From: Bacteroidaceae bacterium
GTDB lineage: Bacteria; Bacteroidota; Bacteroidia; Bacteroidales; Bacteroidaceae
Direction of reading: 5' to 3'
Length of the DNA: 64,000 nucleotides
Assembly (NCBI GenBank): GCA_017534815.1
Contig: JAFXVS010000036.1
Location: 1-64,000 of the forward strand
Of the stretch, positions 33,236 to 40,801 are shown piece after piece. The position numbers and the translations under genes were made by a program. A model generated the notes under the pieces. The model ran no database searches and had not been told where the DNA came from. It saw nothing but the letters and a program-made list of their open reading frames with translations. How positions within the stretch are numbered: the first letter of the stretch is position 1; every line of letters begins with the position of its first letter.

Positions 33236-34747
33236 TCAATATCGGCAAAACGGAATATAGTGAATCTCATACACCTTGTCAAAGTATTGTTCCCAATCGG
33301 AATGTCCGTCACCAATCTTGAAACCATAAAACTTTGTTCCAGTCTTCTGATATTCTTTGAAGCGCGACATAAGCTCTTTATCTGTTCGAGGTATCAAGAA
33401 ATCTGTAATCCACAACACATCTGCATTCATGTAACGGTCATCGTTGTTGTCGAGCAGAGTAAAAGTCAAATTCAACATCTTTTGGGCATCCGTTCCCCCT
33501 CCGATGAAAGGAAATACTCCCTTAGCAAAGTTTTCTTGGTCTTCCACTCTCATCCCCATTCGCTCCATTGATTTCTTTTGCCGCCTGGAACGTAATTCTA
33601 TGGGATGAATGCCAATAGAGAAATCTATCAGGAAGCAATCTCTATTCAATGTTTCTGCAGTCTGTTCTAATTTGGCCAGTAAAGACGCTTCAATCTTTTG
33701 AGGGATACCGCTCATACTGGCAGAAGAATCCACACATACAATCATCGGTCCACGCCGTGACGCTCTTTCTGATCGGAGGCGACGTGCAGGTTTAGCGATT
33801 TCCGATTTATAGTGGAACACCTGCAACTTACTCGTCATGTATTTGTGCAAAAACAGCTTCTCCATATCGGAATCTGTATATTGCGCTAATTCCATCGGCA
33901 TCAAAGCATTGAGGTCTCTACCTATGCCGATTCCTTCTATATCGCTCCCCGAAGAGTGTGAAAGTTGCATGCTTCTGCCAGTCTGTGTTGTCAGTCTATC
34001 CTTCCCATCGGCATCCGCTATTCGTCCCATTCTTCTCGCCACATCACCTATCTCAGGGTATTGATTTTGGATCTTGACGATGTTCAACTTCTTCTCAAAT
34101 TCAGTTTCCGTCCATTGTCCTTCCATCATACTCCATGCTTGCAGAGCTTCTTCATCAGATACACCTTCATTCCTCAGTTTCTGGGTGTGATTAAGTTGTT
34201 GTTGCAGACTCTTTGCGACCAAGCTTTTCTTCTTCTCAAGATGTTCCTTCATCTTTTGTTGTACGTGTCTGTCCAGCGCACCGCTCCACTCGTGTCTCAG
34301 CATCTCCCAGTTCTCAGGGTCTGTCCATCCATCACGTTGAAATCTTTTCTTCAAAAAGTCAATGTCGAATCCATCTTCTTCATGCTTATCGGCAATGCTC
34401 TTGACGAGCGATTGCCAATTTCCTCTTTGTTTCTGCATTGACCATTCTTTCGTTTTTTCTATTTGTCCTCTTTCACCACTCACACGTTGGTTAGCGAACT
34501 GTTCTGCATGCAGACATTCAAGCACAAAACGTCCAACCGTCTCATAGAAGATTTGGCCAGCCAAACGACTCGACAACACCTTCGCCTGAATCAGCGGATT
34601 GTTCATGATAGAGGCAAGATATTCCAAGATATAATCTCTCTTCATCTCAGGAACATCCGTCTCAATGCTGAACACGTCACCCTTATTGACGAATAACCTA
34701 ATCAGATGGAGATAATCGCCAGGCTGAAGAAGTTCTGGTTCCGCCAT
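33236..34747 (-). CDS. viaA: ViaA-type VWA-domain protein
   Basis: A 503-residue cytosolic partner of the RavA MoxR-type ATPase. The N-terminal 300 residues are helical (LRHEWSGALDRHVQQKMKEH; MMEGQWTETEFEKKL). The C-terminal von Willebrand A domain begins near 330 with an intact metal site: the DxSxS motif VCVDSSASMSG, the Thr loop GGGTDAQKML and the Asp strand DVLWITDFLIP. The start ATG 34747 is 2 bp past the ravA stop, so the pair is co-transcribed. In enterobacteria RavA-ViaA affects respiratory complexes and aminoglycoside sensitivity; the role in Bacteroidales is not established. The two genes are visibly more A+T-rich than their neighbours. Confidence 0.9.
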   Translation of the reverse strand: MAEPELLQPGDYLHLIRLFVNKGDVFSIETDVPEMKRDYILEYLASIMNNPLIQAKVLSSRLAGQIFYETVGRFVLECLHAEQFANQRVSGERGQIEKTKEWSMQKQRGNWQSLVKSIADKHEEDGFDIDFLKKRFQRDGWTDPENWEMLRHEWSGALDRHVQQKMKEHLEKKKSLVAKSLQQQLNHTQKLRNEGVSDEEALQAWSMMEGQWTETEFEKKLNIVKIQNQYPEIGDVARRMGRIADADGKDRLTTQTGRSMQLSHSSGSDIEGIGIGRDLNALMPMELAQYTDSDMEKLFLHKYMTSKLQVFHYKSEIAKPARRLRSERASRRGPMIVCVDSSASMSGIPQKIEASLLAKLEQTAETLNRDCFLIDFSIGIHPIELRSRRQKKSMERMGMRVEDQENFAKGVFPFIGGGTDAQKMLNLTFTLLDNNDDRYMNADVLWITDFLIPRTDKELMSRFKEYQKTGTKFYGFKIGDGHSDWEQYFDKVYEIHYIPFCRY

Positions 34748-34749
34748 CC

Positions 34750-36288
34750 TTATCCCTCCAACTTCTGAAGTTCATATCTTGTATAAGCAATCTCAGTATA
34801 GATGGCTTGAACAATTTCTTGAAGCACTTTCTTGTCCTCATCCGATACGAAGATGTTTTCTTCGATTTCTCTCTCCCTCCTACTAATCGCATTGCTCAAC
34901 TCATCCACTTCTCCATAAAAATCCCTGTCCGACACGTTTCTGTTTTGTTGTGGCAGTATCGTTTGTGTCTCACCTCGTTTCAACGTCTCAATTTCAAAGC
35001 GCACCCCATCAATGAAGATGTGCTTGTCACTTCTTGTCAGGTGAACTTGCCTTGCCCCAGATGGCATCTCCGCACCTTGATACAGTCGAATGATAGAACG
35101 TACAGGATTCTTTGGGTCTTGATAAATGACAGCGAGAATGCCCATGTTTTGTTTCGTCACTACTGGCAGTTTCTGATAATCCGCTACAAAGATATAGGTG
35201 TTGCCTGTATCGTGGTCGTGCAGATGATAATAATAGTTGTCGAAAATCTTCTTGTTGCTATCCGCTTGTTCCATCATCCGCTGTGCTGCAGTCGTTGCCT
35301 TGTGCAATCTCGTCACTCTGATGTCATCATCAATAGCCACTTTCATCCCTTCCAATTTCGACGAGAACTCGTTGAACAATGTTCTGATGACGATACGGCG
35401 CACATCATTAGCCTCCCCTGGTTCTTGCCACAGGCAATGAAACATCGGCACCAAATCCGCTACTGTAACCTCGTCTCTGCCATTCACTAATGCAGAAGCT
35501 CGCATCAATCGCGCAATCTTCTTCCAACGACGGTCACTCACATAAACATCATGACGTTCATCGGTAAAATCAACCGCCACACTTCCCAATGCCTTTCTAA
35601 TGGTAGCGATGCATTTCAGCACACGCTCAGGGATGGCAATAGAATCAATCTTCCGAGTCCATTCTTGATATTCATTCTCCTTGATTTGCAATTCAGATGG
35701 GATCTCAGCATTTCCTTCACCTTTTCCATCAGTCAACATCGCATTAAAGTTCTTCTCCTGCTTGATGTTTCCACATTCCATCCTAATGATGAATCTGTCC
35801 CACAACGCCTCTAATCCTTCTCCCTGTGCAGGAAGTTCGTTGCTGGCAGCAACCAACAACTTCAGAGGCACATGGATTTCCCTGTCGCCATTGCGAAACA
35901 GTTTTTCGTTCATCACCGTCAACAACGTGTTTTGAATGGCAGGACCAGCCTTCCAAATCTCATCGAGGAACACCACATCTGCCGTCGGCAAATACCCCTC
36001 AATACTCCGTTCATACTTGTCTGAGTCCTTCAACTTGCTGATGCTCACAGGGCCGAAAATCTCATCAGGGGTCGAGAATCTTGACATCAGATACTCAAAC
36101 GACTTGCCCCCATGAAAGGCAGCCTTCACCCTTCGAGCCACCATCGACTTCGCCACCCCTGGAGGTCCCAGCAGGATCAAACTCTCTCCAGCGATAGCTG
36201 CCAACAGCGACATCGCCAGTTCCGTATCCTTCTCATAAATGCCCTTGCTCATCTCTTGCAAGAGGCTCTGTATTCTTTCTTTCATCAT
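34750..36288 (-). CDS. ravA: RavA-type MoxR AAA+ ATPase
   Basis: A 512-residue MoxR-family AAA+ ATPase. Walker A LLGPPGVAKSMVARR lies near residue 40, followed by the family-typical FEYLMSRFSTPDEIFGPVSI. Walker B VVFLDEIWKA lies near 107 and sensor 1 LLVAASNELP near 145. The C-terminal part carries the RavA-specific extension. It forms hexamers that act with ViaA, encoded next. A -7 box at 36293-36300 is so close to the start (ATG 36288, or 36285) that the mRNA would be leaderless or nearly so. Length and motifs agree with E. coli RavA (about 500 residues). Confidence 0.9.
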   Translation of the reverse strand: MMKERIQSLLQEMSKGIYEKDTELAMSLLAAIAGESLILLGPPGVAKSMVARRVKAAFHGGKSFEYLMSRFSTPDEIFGPVSISKLKDSDKYERSIEGYLPTADVVFLDEIWKAGPAIQNTLLTVMNEKLFRNGDREIHVPLKLLVAASNELPAQGEGLEALWDRFIIRMECGNIKQEKNFNAMLTDGKGEGNAEIPSELQIKENEYQEWTRKIDSIAIPERVLKCIATIRKALGSVAVDFTDERHDVYVSDRRWKKIARLMRASALVNGRDEVTVADLVPMFHCLWQEPGEANDVRRIVIRTLFNEFSSKLEGMKVAIDDDIRVTRLHKATTAAQRMMEQADSNKKIFDNYYYHLHDHDTGNTYIFVADYQKLPVVTKQNMGILAVIYQDPKNPVRSIIRLYQGAEMPSGARQVHLTRSDKHIFIDGVRFEIETLKRGETQTILPQQNRNVSDRDFYGEVDELSNAISRREREIEENIFVSDEDKKVLQEIVQAIYTEIAYTRYELQKLEG

Positions 36289-36292
36289 GATG

Positions 36293-36300
36293 CAAAGTTA
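36293..36300 (-). promoter_or_regulatory. -7 promoter box for ravA-viaA
   Basis: The minus strand reads TAACTTTG, only 4 bp from the first ATG, predicting an almost leaderless transcript. Confidence 0.6.
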
Positions 36301-36453
36301 CAACTTTTTTCTTTCTCTCAACCCATACAGTCTGCAAAAAATGAAAATGTTACACTCTTGGCATGAGGCATCCTAAATATTTTTCCGTCCCGTTGTAAAA
36401 AGTTTTAGAATGCGTCGTAGAAAAAGACCCTTGTTATAGGCCAATAGTCACGC

Positions 36454-36601
36454 CAGTCTCAAATCTCAGTTCATCAAATAGGTCACAGTTAAAACCCAAA
36501 ACTCTCTTTTATAGGCTTTATAACTTATTAATAATCATATATAAAAGTATATAAGAAAAGAATATGAAGGTGCCTTAAAAGGTAATTGAGATTTGAGACT
36601 G
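36454..36601. repeat. Inverted repeat with AT-rich core in an 870-bp gene-free region
   Basis: CAGTCTCAAATCTCA (36454-36468) is matched exactly in reverse complement at 36587-36601, with the subunit GAGACT doubled on the right. The interior contains an AT-rich core (36511-36556) with TATAA and ATATATAA runs. No ORF of note is present. It resembles the larger inverted repeat at 58.46-58.62 kb in plan but not in sequence. A non-autonomous mobile element or replication-type structure is possible; nothing proves it. Confidence 0.5.
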
Positions 36602-37157
36602 AGACTGCGAACATCCTTTTGACAACATCACTTATTGGCTTAATTATCTAAAAGACAAAGATTTATATACCATATAACAACAACACTCCGATGATGCTGA
36701 AATCAAGAAAGGGCACAGAAATACCCCAATATGCCCTCTTTTCACTCCATAATGGAAGGTTATTCTTCCATAAAGGAAGGTTATTTGGAAATAAGGCTGG
36801 GTTATTTGGCGAGAAAGGCACGTTATTGGAAGGGCGAAAATGGTCGAAAAGTGCCGTAAGGGTACCCTAGGGTTACCGTAAGGTTGCCCTTGGGTTTAAA
36901 AACAAGGGGAATGTGTTAGGTTAAGCCGCAGGAAGCGGGAGGCTCTCCCGCTCGGAGCAGGAAGCCCTGCCGGTCGGAGCGGGAGGAAGGCCAAAGCAAC
37001 AAGCGGATAGTTGGTCGCTTCCTATTGCCATTTTGGGTGATTTGATTCAGATTTTTTGTCGATTTTGAGCGAATGCGACCCATGCCTCAAAAACCATCAC
37101 TCGAGTCAAATCATCGATCGACTCGAGTCAAATGAAAAATGACTCGAGTGAAGAGAA
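36602..37157. other. Gene-free segment with short hairpins and direct repeats
   Basis: No coding frame is convincing here. Visible structure includes GGAAGGTTATT-like repeats near 36750-36800, CCGTAAGG twice around a KpnI-type palindrome near 36855-36885, two GC-rich hairpins (GCGGGAG/CTCCCGC at 36935-36951, GCAGG/CCTGC at 36957-36970) with GCAGGAAGC repeated, and ACTCGAGT repeats near 37100-37150. It lies between the upstream side of ravA and the 3' end of the phosphatase gene. Confidence 0.5.
37099..37151. repeat. Three ACTCGAGT palindromic repeats
   Basis: ACTCGAGT occurs three times, twice followed by CAAAT. The first and last copies with their flanks (TCACTCGAGT and ACTCGAGTGA) form an inverted pair. 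It lies just past the stop of the minus-strand phosphatase and could fold at the 3' end of that mRNA. Confidence 0.55.
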
Positions 37158-38453
37158 TTATTTTCCTCTCTCAAACTCTTCGAGTTTCTTTAGGTAGTAG
37201 GCACGGAGGTCTTCCCATTTGTAATAGGGATATTGGTCGGTGGGAACGGGAAGGGTGGCTTCCTTCTCGTTGAGGAGTGCCTTGACAAGAACTGGGGCAT
37301 CTTTCTGCTTCTTGGGACGATAGAAGACGAGCTGGATGTTGCAGGCCATTGGGTAGATGCGATAGTTGACCCAATAGTCCTCAAGGTGGTCAAGATCCTG
37401 CACCTGACGACCGCAGCTGTCGAGTTCCAAGAGGCAGGCAAGAGGCATAACGCACACTTCATGTCCGAAACGAAGAGTGGCACCGTTCTTGAAGGTCTTG
37501 GATGCCATAATGGTGTCGGTAGTCTCAATCATGTTGTGCAGGAGGTCAGCTTGATTGAACTGCATGATGCTGCCGGTCTGAGGGGCTGCACCATAGCCGA
37601 GATACCAGTCGATGTTCACAATCTTCCAGAGGTCGTAGCATTCCTCTGTGGTGAAGAGGTTCCACATGTCTTCGCCATTGCCATGACTCTGCATATTGGT
37701 GATGACATTGAATACAGAACGCATGAAGGAACGTGGACGGAAATCCTCATCATTCCAATAAGACTCGTCGTTGAAGAGGGCACGACAGAAGCGTTCGGGA
37801 TGGGTGTATTTCTTGGCATATTGGCTGACGATGCTGGCACGATCACGGCTGGCATCACGAAGACGCTGGCTGAAGTTGTGGTTAAGGTAGTATTGGAAGG
37901 ACTCACTCACATCGTTGTGCATCTTCATGTTAGAGTTGAAGGCCGTCAGTTCCTCGCACTCGGCAGTCATACTGAGGATGCAACGAATCACCACCGTACT
38001 GCGGGCATCCACTTCTGCATCCTTACCACTGAAAATCTCAGGGAAGTTCACAGTCATGCGATGACCAATACCATGATGCTGCTGCTCGCCAATGTCGGAG
38101 AGTTCACCCAGACGACCACGGGTGGTGGGGATGAAACGCTCCAGTTTCTCCAAGGCTTCTTTACCAAGGGCTGTAAGTTTGCCCTGTTCGTTGGCACGAC
38201 GGAAGACACGCAGAACACTGGTGTAGTCATTTTCATTGATGAGCCAACGGGAACCGTGACGTCCGTAATGGGACATATAGAAGGGTTCGTAGCCCTTAGG
38301 GGCGGGTGTCAGGGCTTGCTTAGGTGCCTGATACGCCATATAGTTGGAGCCAGACTTGAGAATGTCTGCGTAGATTTCTTCCTTGGCTGTCTGGGCAGAA
38401 GAAACTAAAAGTGAGAAACTAAAAACTAAAAGTGAGAGTGTCCTTTTCTTCAT
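37158..38453 (-). CDS. Exported histidine acid phosphatase (phytase/MINPP-like)
   Basis: A 431-residue secreted phosphatase. A signal peptide (MKKRTLSLLVFSFSLLVSSA) precedes the phosphohistidine motif YMSHYGRHGSRW near residue 60, which holds the nucleophile His and phosphate-binding Arg residues. The C-terminal proton-donor motif appears as LRFGHEVCVMPLACLL, with Glu after His as in the MINPP-type branch rather than the usual Asp. Substrates of this class include phytate and sugar phosphates, and none can be chosen here. ATG 38453 was taken because it begins the signal peptide; the open frame extends to 38495. It follows the esterase gene by 54 bp, probably in one operon. Confidence 0.88.
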   Translation of the reverse strand: MKKRTLSLLVFSFSLLVSSAQTAKEEIYADILKSGSNYMAYQAPKQALTPAPKGYEPFYMSHYGRHGSRWLINENDYTSVLRVFRRANEQGKLTALGKEALEKLERFIPTTRGRLGELSDIGEQQHHGIGHRMTVNFPEIFSGKDAEVDARSTVVIRCILSMTAECEELTAFNSNMKMHNDVSESFQYYLNHNFSQRLRDASRDRASIVSQYAKKYTHPERFCRALFNDESYWNDEDFRPRSFMRSVFNVITNMQSHGNGEDMWNLFTTEECYDLWKIVNIDWYLGYGAAPQTGSIMQFNQADLLHNMIETTDTIMASKTFKNGATLRFGHEVCVMPLACLLELDSCGRQVQDLDHLEDYWVNYRIYPMACNIQLVFYRPKKQKDAPVLVKALLNEKEATLPVPTDQYPYYKWEDLRAYYLKKLEEFERGK

Positions 38454-38507
38454 GTTGATATGTGAGTTGACGGTTGATAGTTGACAATCGCCCAACGCAT
38501 GGGTTGG

Positions 38508-39308
38508 TTAGTCGTAGGAGGCAAAGTTTGCATTGCGTCCCAAGTCGTGATAAGCGTTCTGGAGAAGCTGAGGTGTGATTTCAAAATCACGGTTGATGGG
38601 ACGATCCTCATCCTTGAGAGAATGGGAGAACATCCAATCGTAGGTCTGATAGCAATAGAAGAGGCGTGCCAGACGTCCATGATTGATGCCAGGCATACGG
38701 GTGTAGATGAGACGTGACTCATCACCAGTCTTCTTGATGGCCTCAACCACACGGTCGGATGCTGACACGGGCACAGCAGTATCGGCAGTTCCATGCACAA
38801 TCCACATGGGGATGCGAGAAAGTCCGCTGAGGTCTTTCACCGTTGCCCCACCACACATGGCCATTCCTGCGGCGATGCGGTCAGGATAGGTGGCACACAT
38901 GTCAAGCGTGCCATAGCCACCCAAACTCATGCCGTAGCAATAGATGCGGTCGCTGTCAATATGGAAGTTGGCCTCAGCCCATTCGATAAGCTTCATGATC
39001 TTCTCTGGTTTCCATGCACCGCCTGGATTCTGAGGAGCCAGCACGTAGCAGTCGATGGCACGTCCACGTTTGAGGGCTTCCATCGGGCCATATTTCTTCA
39101 CTTTATTCAAGTCGGTGCCACAAAGGCTGGCACCATGCAGGAAGATGAGCAGGGGACGATGCACACCATCGCCTTCATCCTCGTCAGGACGATAGAACCA
39201 AAAGTTGTAACTGCCTGCCACTGTGTTACGATAGGCTTTGCTCGTGTCCTGAGCATGAGAAGTCATGCTGCACACAAAAACCAGAAGAATAAATATATAT
39301 CTAAGCAT
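38508..39308 (-). CDS. Exported alpha/beta-hydrolase (prolyl-oligopeptidase/esterase-like)
   Basis: A 266-residue secreted hydrolase with a signal peptide (MLRYIFILLVFVCSMTSHAQ). The oxyanion strand LLIFLHGASLCG lies near residue 52, the nucleophile elbow YCYGMSLGGYGTLDM near 128 gives the Ser, VHGTADTAVP near 180 gives the Asp and MPGINHGRL near 210 gives the His, so the catalytic triad is complete. Related Bacteroidales enzymes act as carbohydrate esterases, but substrate is not known. It leads the operon with the phosphatase. Its -7 box is at 39339-39346. Confidence 0.86.
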   Translation of the reverse strand: MLRYIFILLVFVCSMTSHAQDTSKAYRNTVAGSYNFWFYRPDEDEGDGVHRPLLIFLHGASLCGTDLNKVKKYGPMEALKRGRAIDCYVLAPQNPGGAWKPEKIMKLIEWAEANFHIDSDRIYCYGMSLGGYGTLDMCATYPDRIAAGMAMCGGATVKDLSGLSRIPMWIVHGTADTAVPVSASDRVVEAIKKTGDESRLIYTRMPGINHGRLARLFYCYQTYDWMFSHSLKDEDRPINRDFEITPQLLQNAYHDLGRNANFASYD

Positions 39309-39338
39309 AAAAATGTCTATTTGTATGTAATTCACGTG

Positions 39339-39346
39339 CAAAGATA
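39339..39346 (-). promoter_or_regulatory. -7 promoter box for the esterase-phosphatase operon
   Basis: The minus strand reads TATCTTTG, matching TAnnTTTG, 30 bp before ATG 39308. Confidence 0.6.
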
Positions 39347-39390
39347 ATGAAAAGTTTAGAGTTTAGGGGTGAGAGTTAAGACTTATTTCG

Positions 39391-39398
39391 TATCTTTG
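39391..39398 (+). promoter_or_regulatory. -7 promoter box for the beta-propeller genes
   Basis: TATCTTTG matches TAnnTTTG, 32 bp before ATG 39431 and just after a short TTTAGAG heptamer tract. Confidence 0.6.
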
Positions 39399-39430
39399 CA
39401 ACAAAATAACCATTTTACATCAAAAAAGTC

Positions 39431-40729
39431 ATGTCGAAAAGAATCGTATCACTTTTAGTTTTCTGTTTTTTCATTTTCGTTTCATCGATGGCACAGGTCG
39501 TTCATCCGAAGATTGGCAAGAGCGCACAATCAGCTGATGGACGCATCACGATTGAACTCATCGGCAAGAAGCAGTTTTTCGCCCCTGGCGACAAAACAAC
39601 TGCCGATGCAGACATCAATTCGCCCAAATCGGTGAATGTACATCCCAACGGCAAGAAGTTCTATGTGAACTCGCTCGAAGGAGCCACTACGGTCGTGTAT
39701 GATTTCCAGACTTACAAGAAGTTAGCAGTCATCAAGCACCATTTCGACCAAACGAAAGACGCTCACCTGTGGAGCAAGCCATCGGGCTTCTACCCTTTCA
39801 CCCACTATAAGAACAACCAGCTCAACACATTCTACGGCAAGCCCGTGGAGAGCACTTTCACACATGGTGGCAGGTATCTTTGGGTACCTTACTACAGACG
39901 CAGTTACGACATCAACGCACAAGACCCATCGGCTGTCGCCATCATTGACACGCAGACAGACAAGATCATCCGCATGATGGAAACGGGTCCACTTCCCAAG
40001 ATGATTGCCACCTCGCCTGACGGCAAATATGTGGCCATCTCGCATTGGGGCAACAACACGGTGGGCATCATCGACATCAGCAGCAGCGACCCTAAAGAAT
40101 GGAAGCATAAAGCCTGTCACATCGTTGATTATCAATTGCAACTCAACTACCCCATGAACCGCTCCGTGAACCGTGATGCAGGCAGCGGATATGCCCTGCG
40201 TGGCACAGTCTTCACGCCCGACAATCACTACTTGCTTGTTGGTTGCATGGGTGGCGGTGGCGGCATCGCCGTGATTGATCTGCAGAAATCGGAGTATTTA
40301 GGCCGTTTGCAGGGCATGATGGCCAATGTGCGTCATCTGGTGCTGAAGAACGGCTACCTCTACCTTAGTATCAATAGTGCCGGCTATGTGCAGAAGATTG
40401 CCCTCAAGACGATTCTCGACGCCATCCCCAAGATGCAGAACAAACGTGGTACCGTGACTGGCTGGCAGAACTGCAAGGTGGGTGCAGGTGCCCGCACCAT
40501 TGAGCTTTCTCCCTCAGGCAAGTACATCTTCGCAGCCTGCAACAACGCCAGCGCCCTCTATGTGGTGGATGCCCAAGAGATGAAAGTGCTCACCAGCATC
40601 CCTGCTGACAGTTATCCTGTGGGATTGGACGTATCGAAGGATGGCAAATATGTATTCACCACCGCACAGGGTCACAGCGGCAAAGGTGGTGGCAATGCTG
40701 TTGACATCTTCAAAGTAACATACAAGTAG
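39431..40729 (+). CDS. Exported YncE-like beta-propeller protein 1
   Basis: A 432-residue protein with a signal peptide (MSKRIVSLLVFCFFIFVSSM). Repeated blade motifs of the YVTN/YncE type follow: AVAIIDTQTDKIIRMMETG, KMIATSPDGKYVAISHWGNN, GIAVIDLQKSEYLGRLQG and IELSPSGKYIFAACNNASAL, ending in KDGKYVFTTAQGHSGKG. This indicates a seven-bladed propeller in the periplasm or at the surface. Ligand and enzymatic activity are unknown. It is a close paralogue of the next gene, sharing long stretches such as GKPVESTFTHGGRYLWVPYY. The two lie 72 bp apart and probably form a duplicated pair in one transcript. Confidence 0.86.
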   Translation: MSKRIVSLLVFCFFIFVSSMAQVVHPKIGKSAQSADGRITIELIGKKQFFAPGDKTTADADINSPKSVNVHPNGKKFYVNSLEGATTVVYDFQTYKKLAVIKHHFDQTKDAHLWSKPSGFYPFTHYKNNQLNTFYGKPVESTFTHGGRYLWVPYYRRSYDINAQDPSAVAIIDTQTDKIIRMMETGPLPKMIATSPDGKYVAISHWGNNTVGIIDISSSDPKEWKHKACHIVDYQLQLNYPMNRSVNRDAGSGYALRGTVFTPDNHYLLVGCMGGGGGIAVIDLQKSEYLGRLQGMMANVRHLVLKNGYLYLSINSAGYVQKIALKTILDAIPKMQNKRGTVTGWQNCKVGAGARTIELSPSGKYIFAACNNASALYVVDAQEMKVLTSIPADSYPVGLDVSKDGKYVFTTAQGHSGKGGGNAVDIFKVTYK

Positions 40730-40795
40730 AATTGAAGGATTGTAGAATTGTAGAATTGAAGGATTGAAGGATTGAAAAATTGAAGTATTGAAGTT
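40730..40795. repeat. Tandem GAAGGATT/GAATTGTA-type repeat
   Basis: About eight degenerate 7-9 bp units (ATTGAAGG, ATTGTAGA, ATTGAAAA and similar) fill the gap between the two propeller genes and carry any translation-initiation region of the second. Confidence 0.6.
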
Positions 40796-40801
40796 ATGCA
40801 A

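Noticed and set aside
37233..38408. A 391-codon plus-strand open frame
   Set aside because: It is the exact antisense of the histidine phosphatase, whose motifs and signal peptide are clear.
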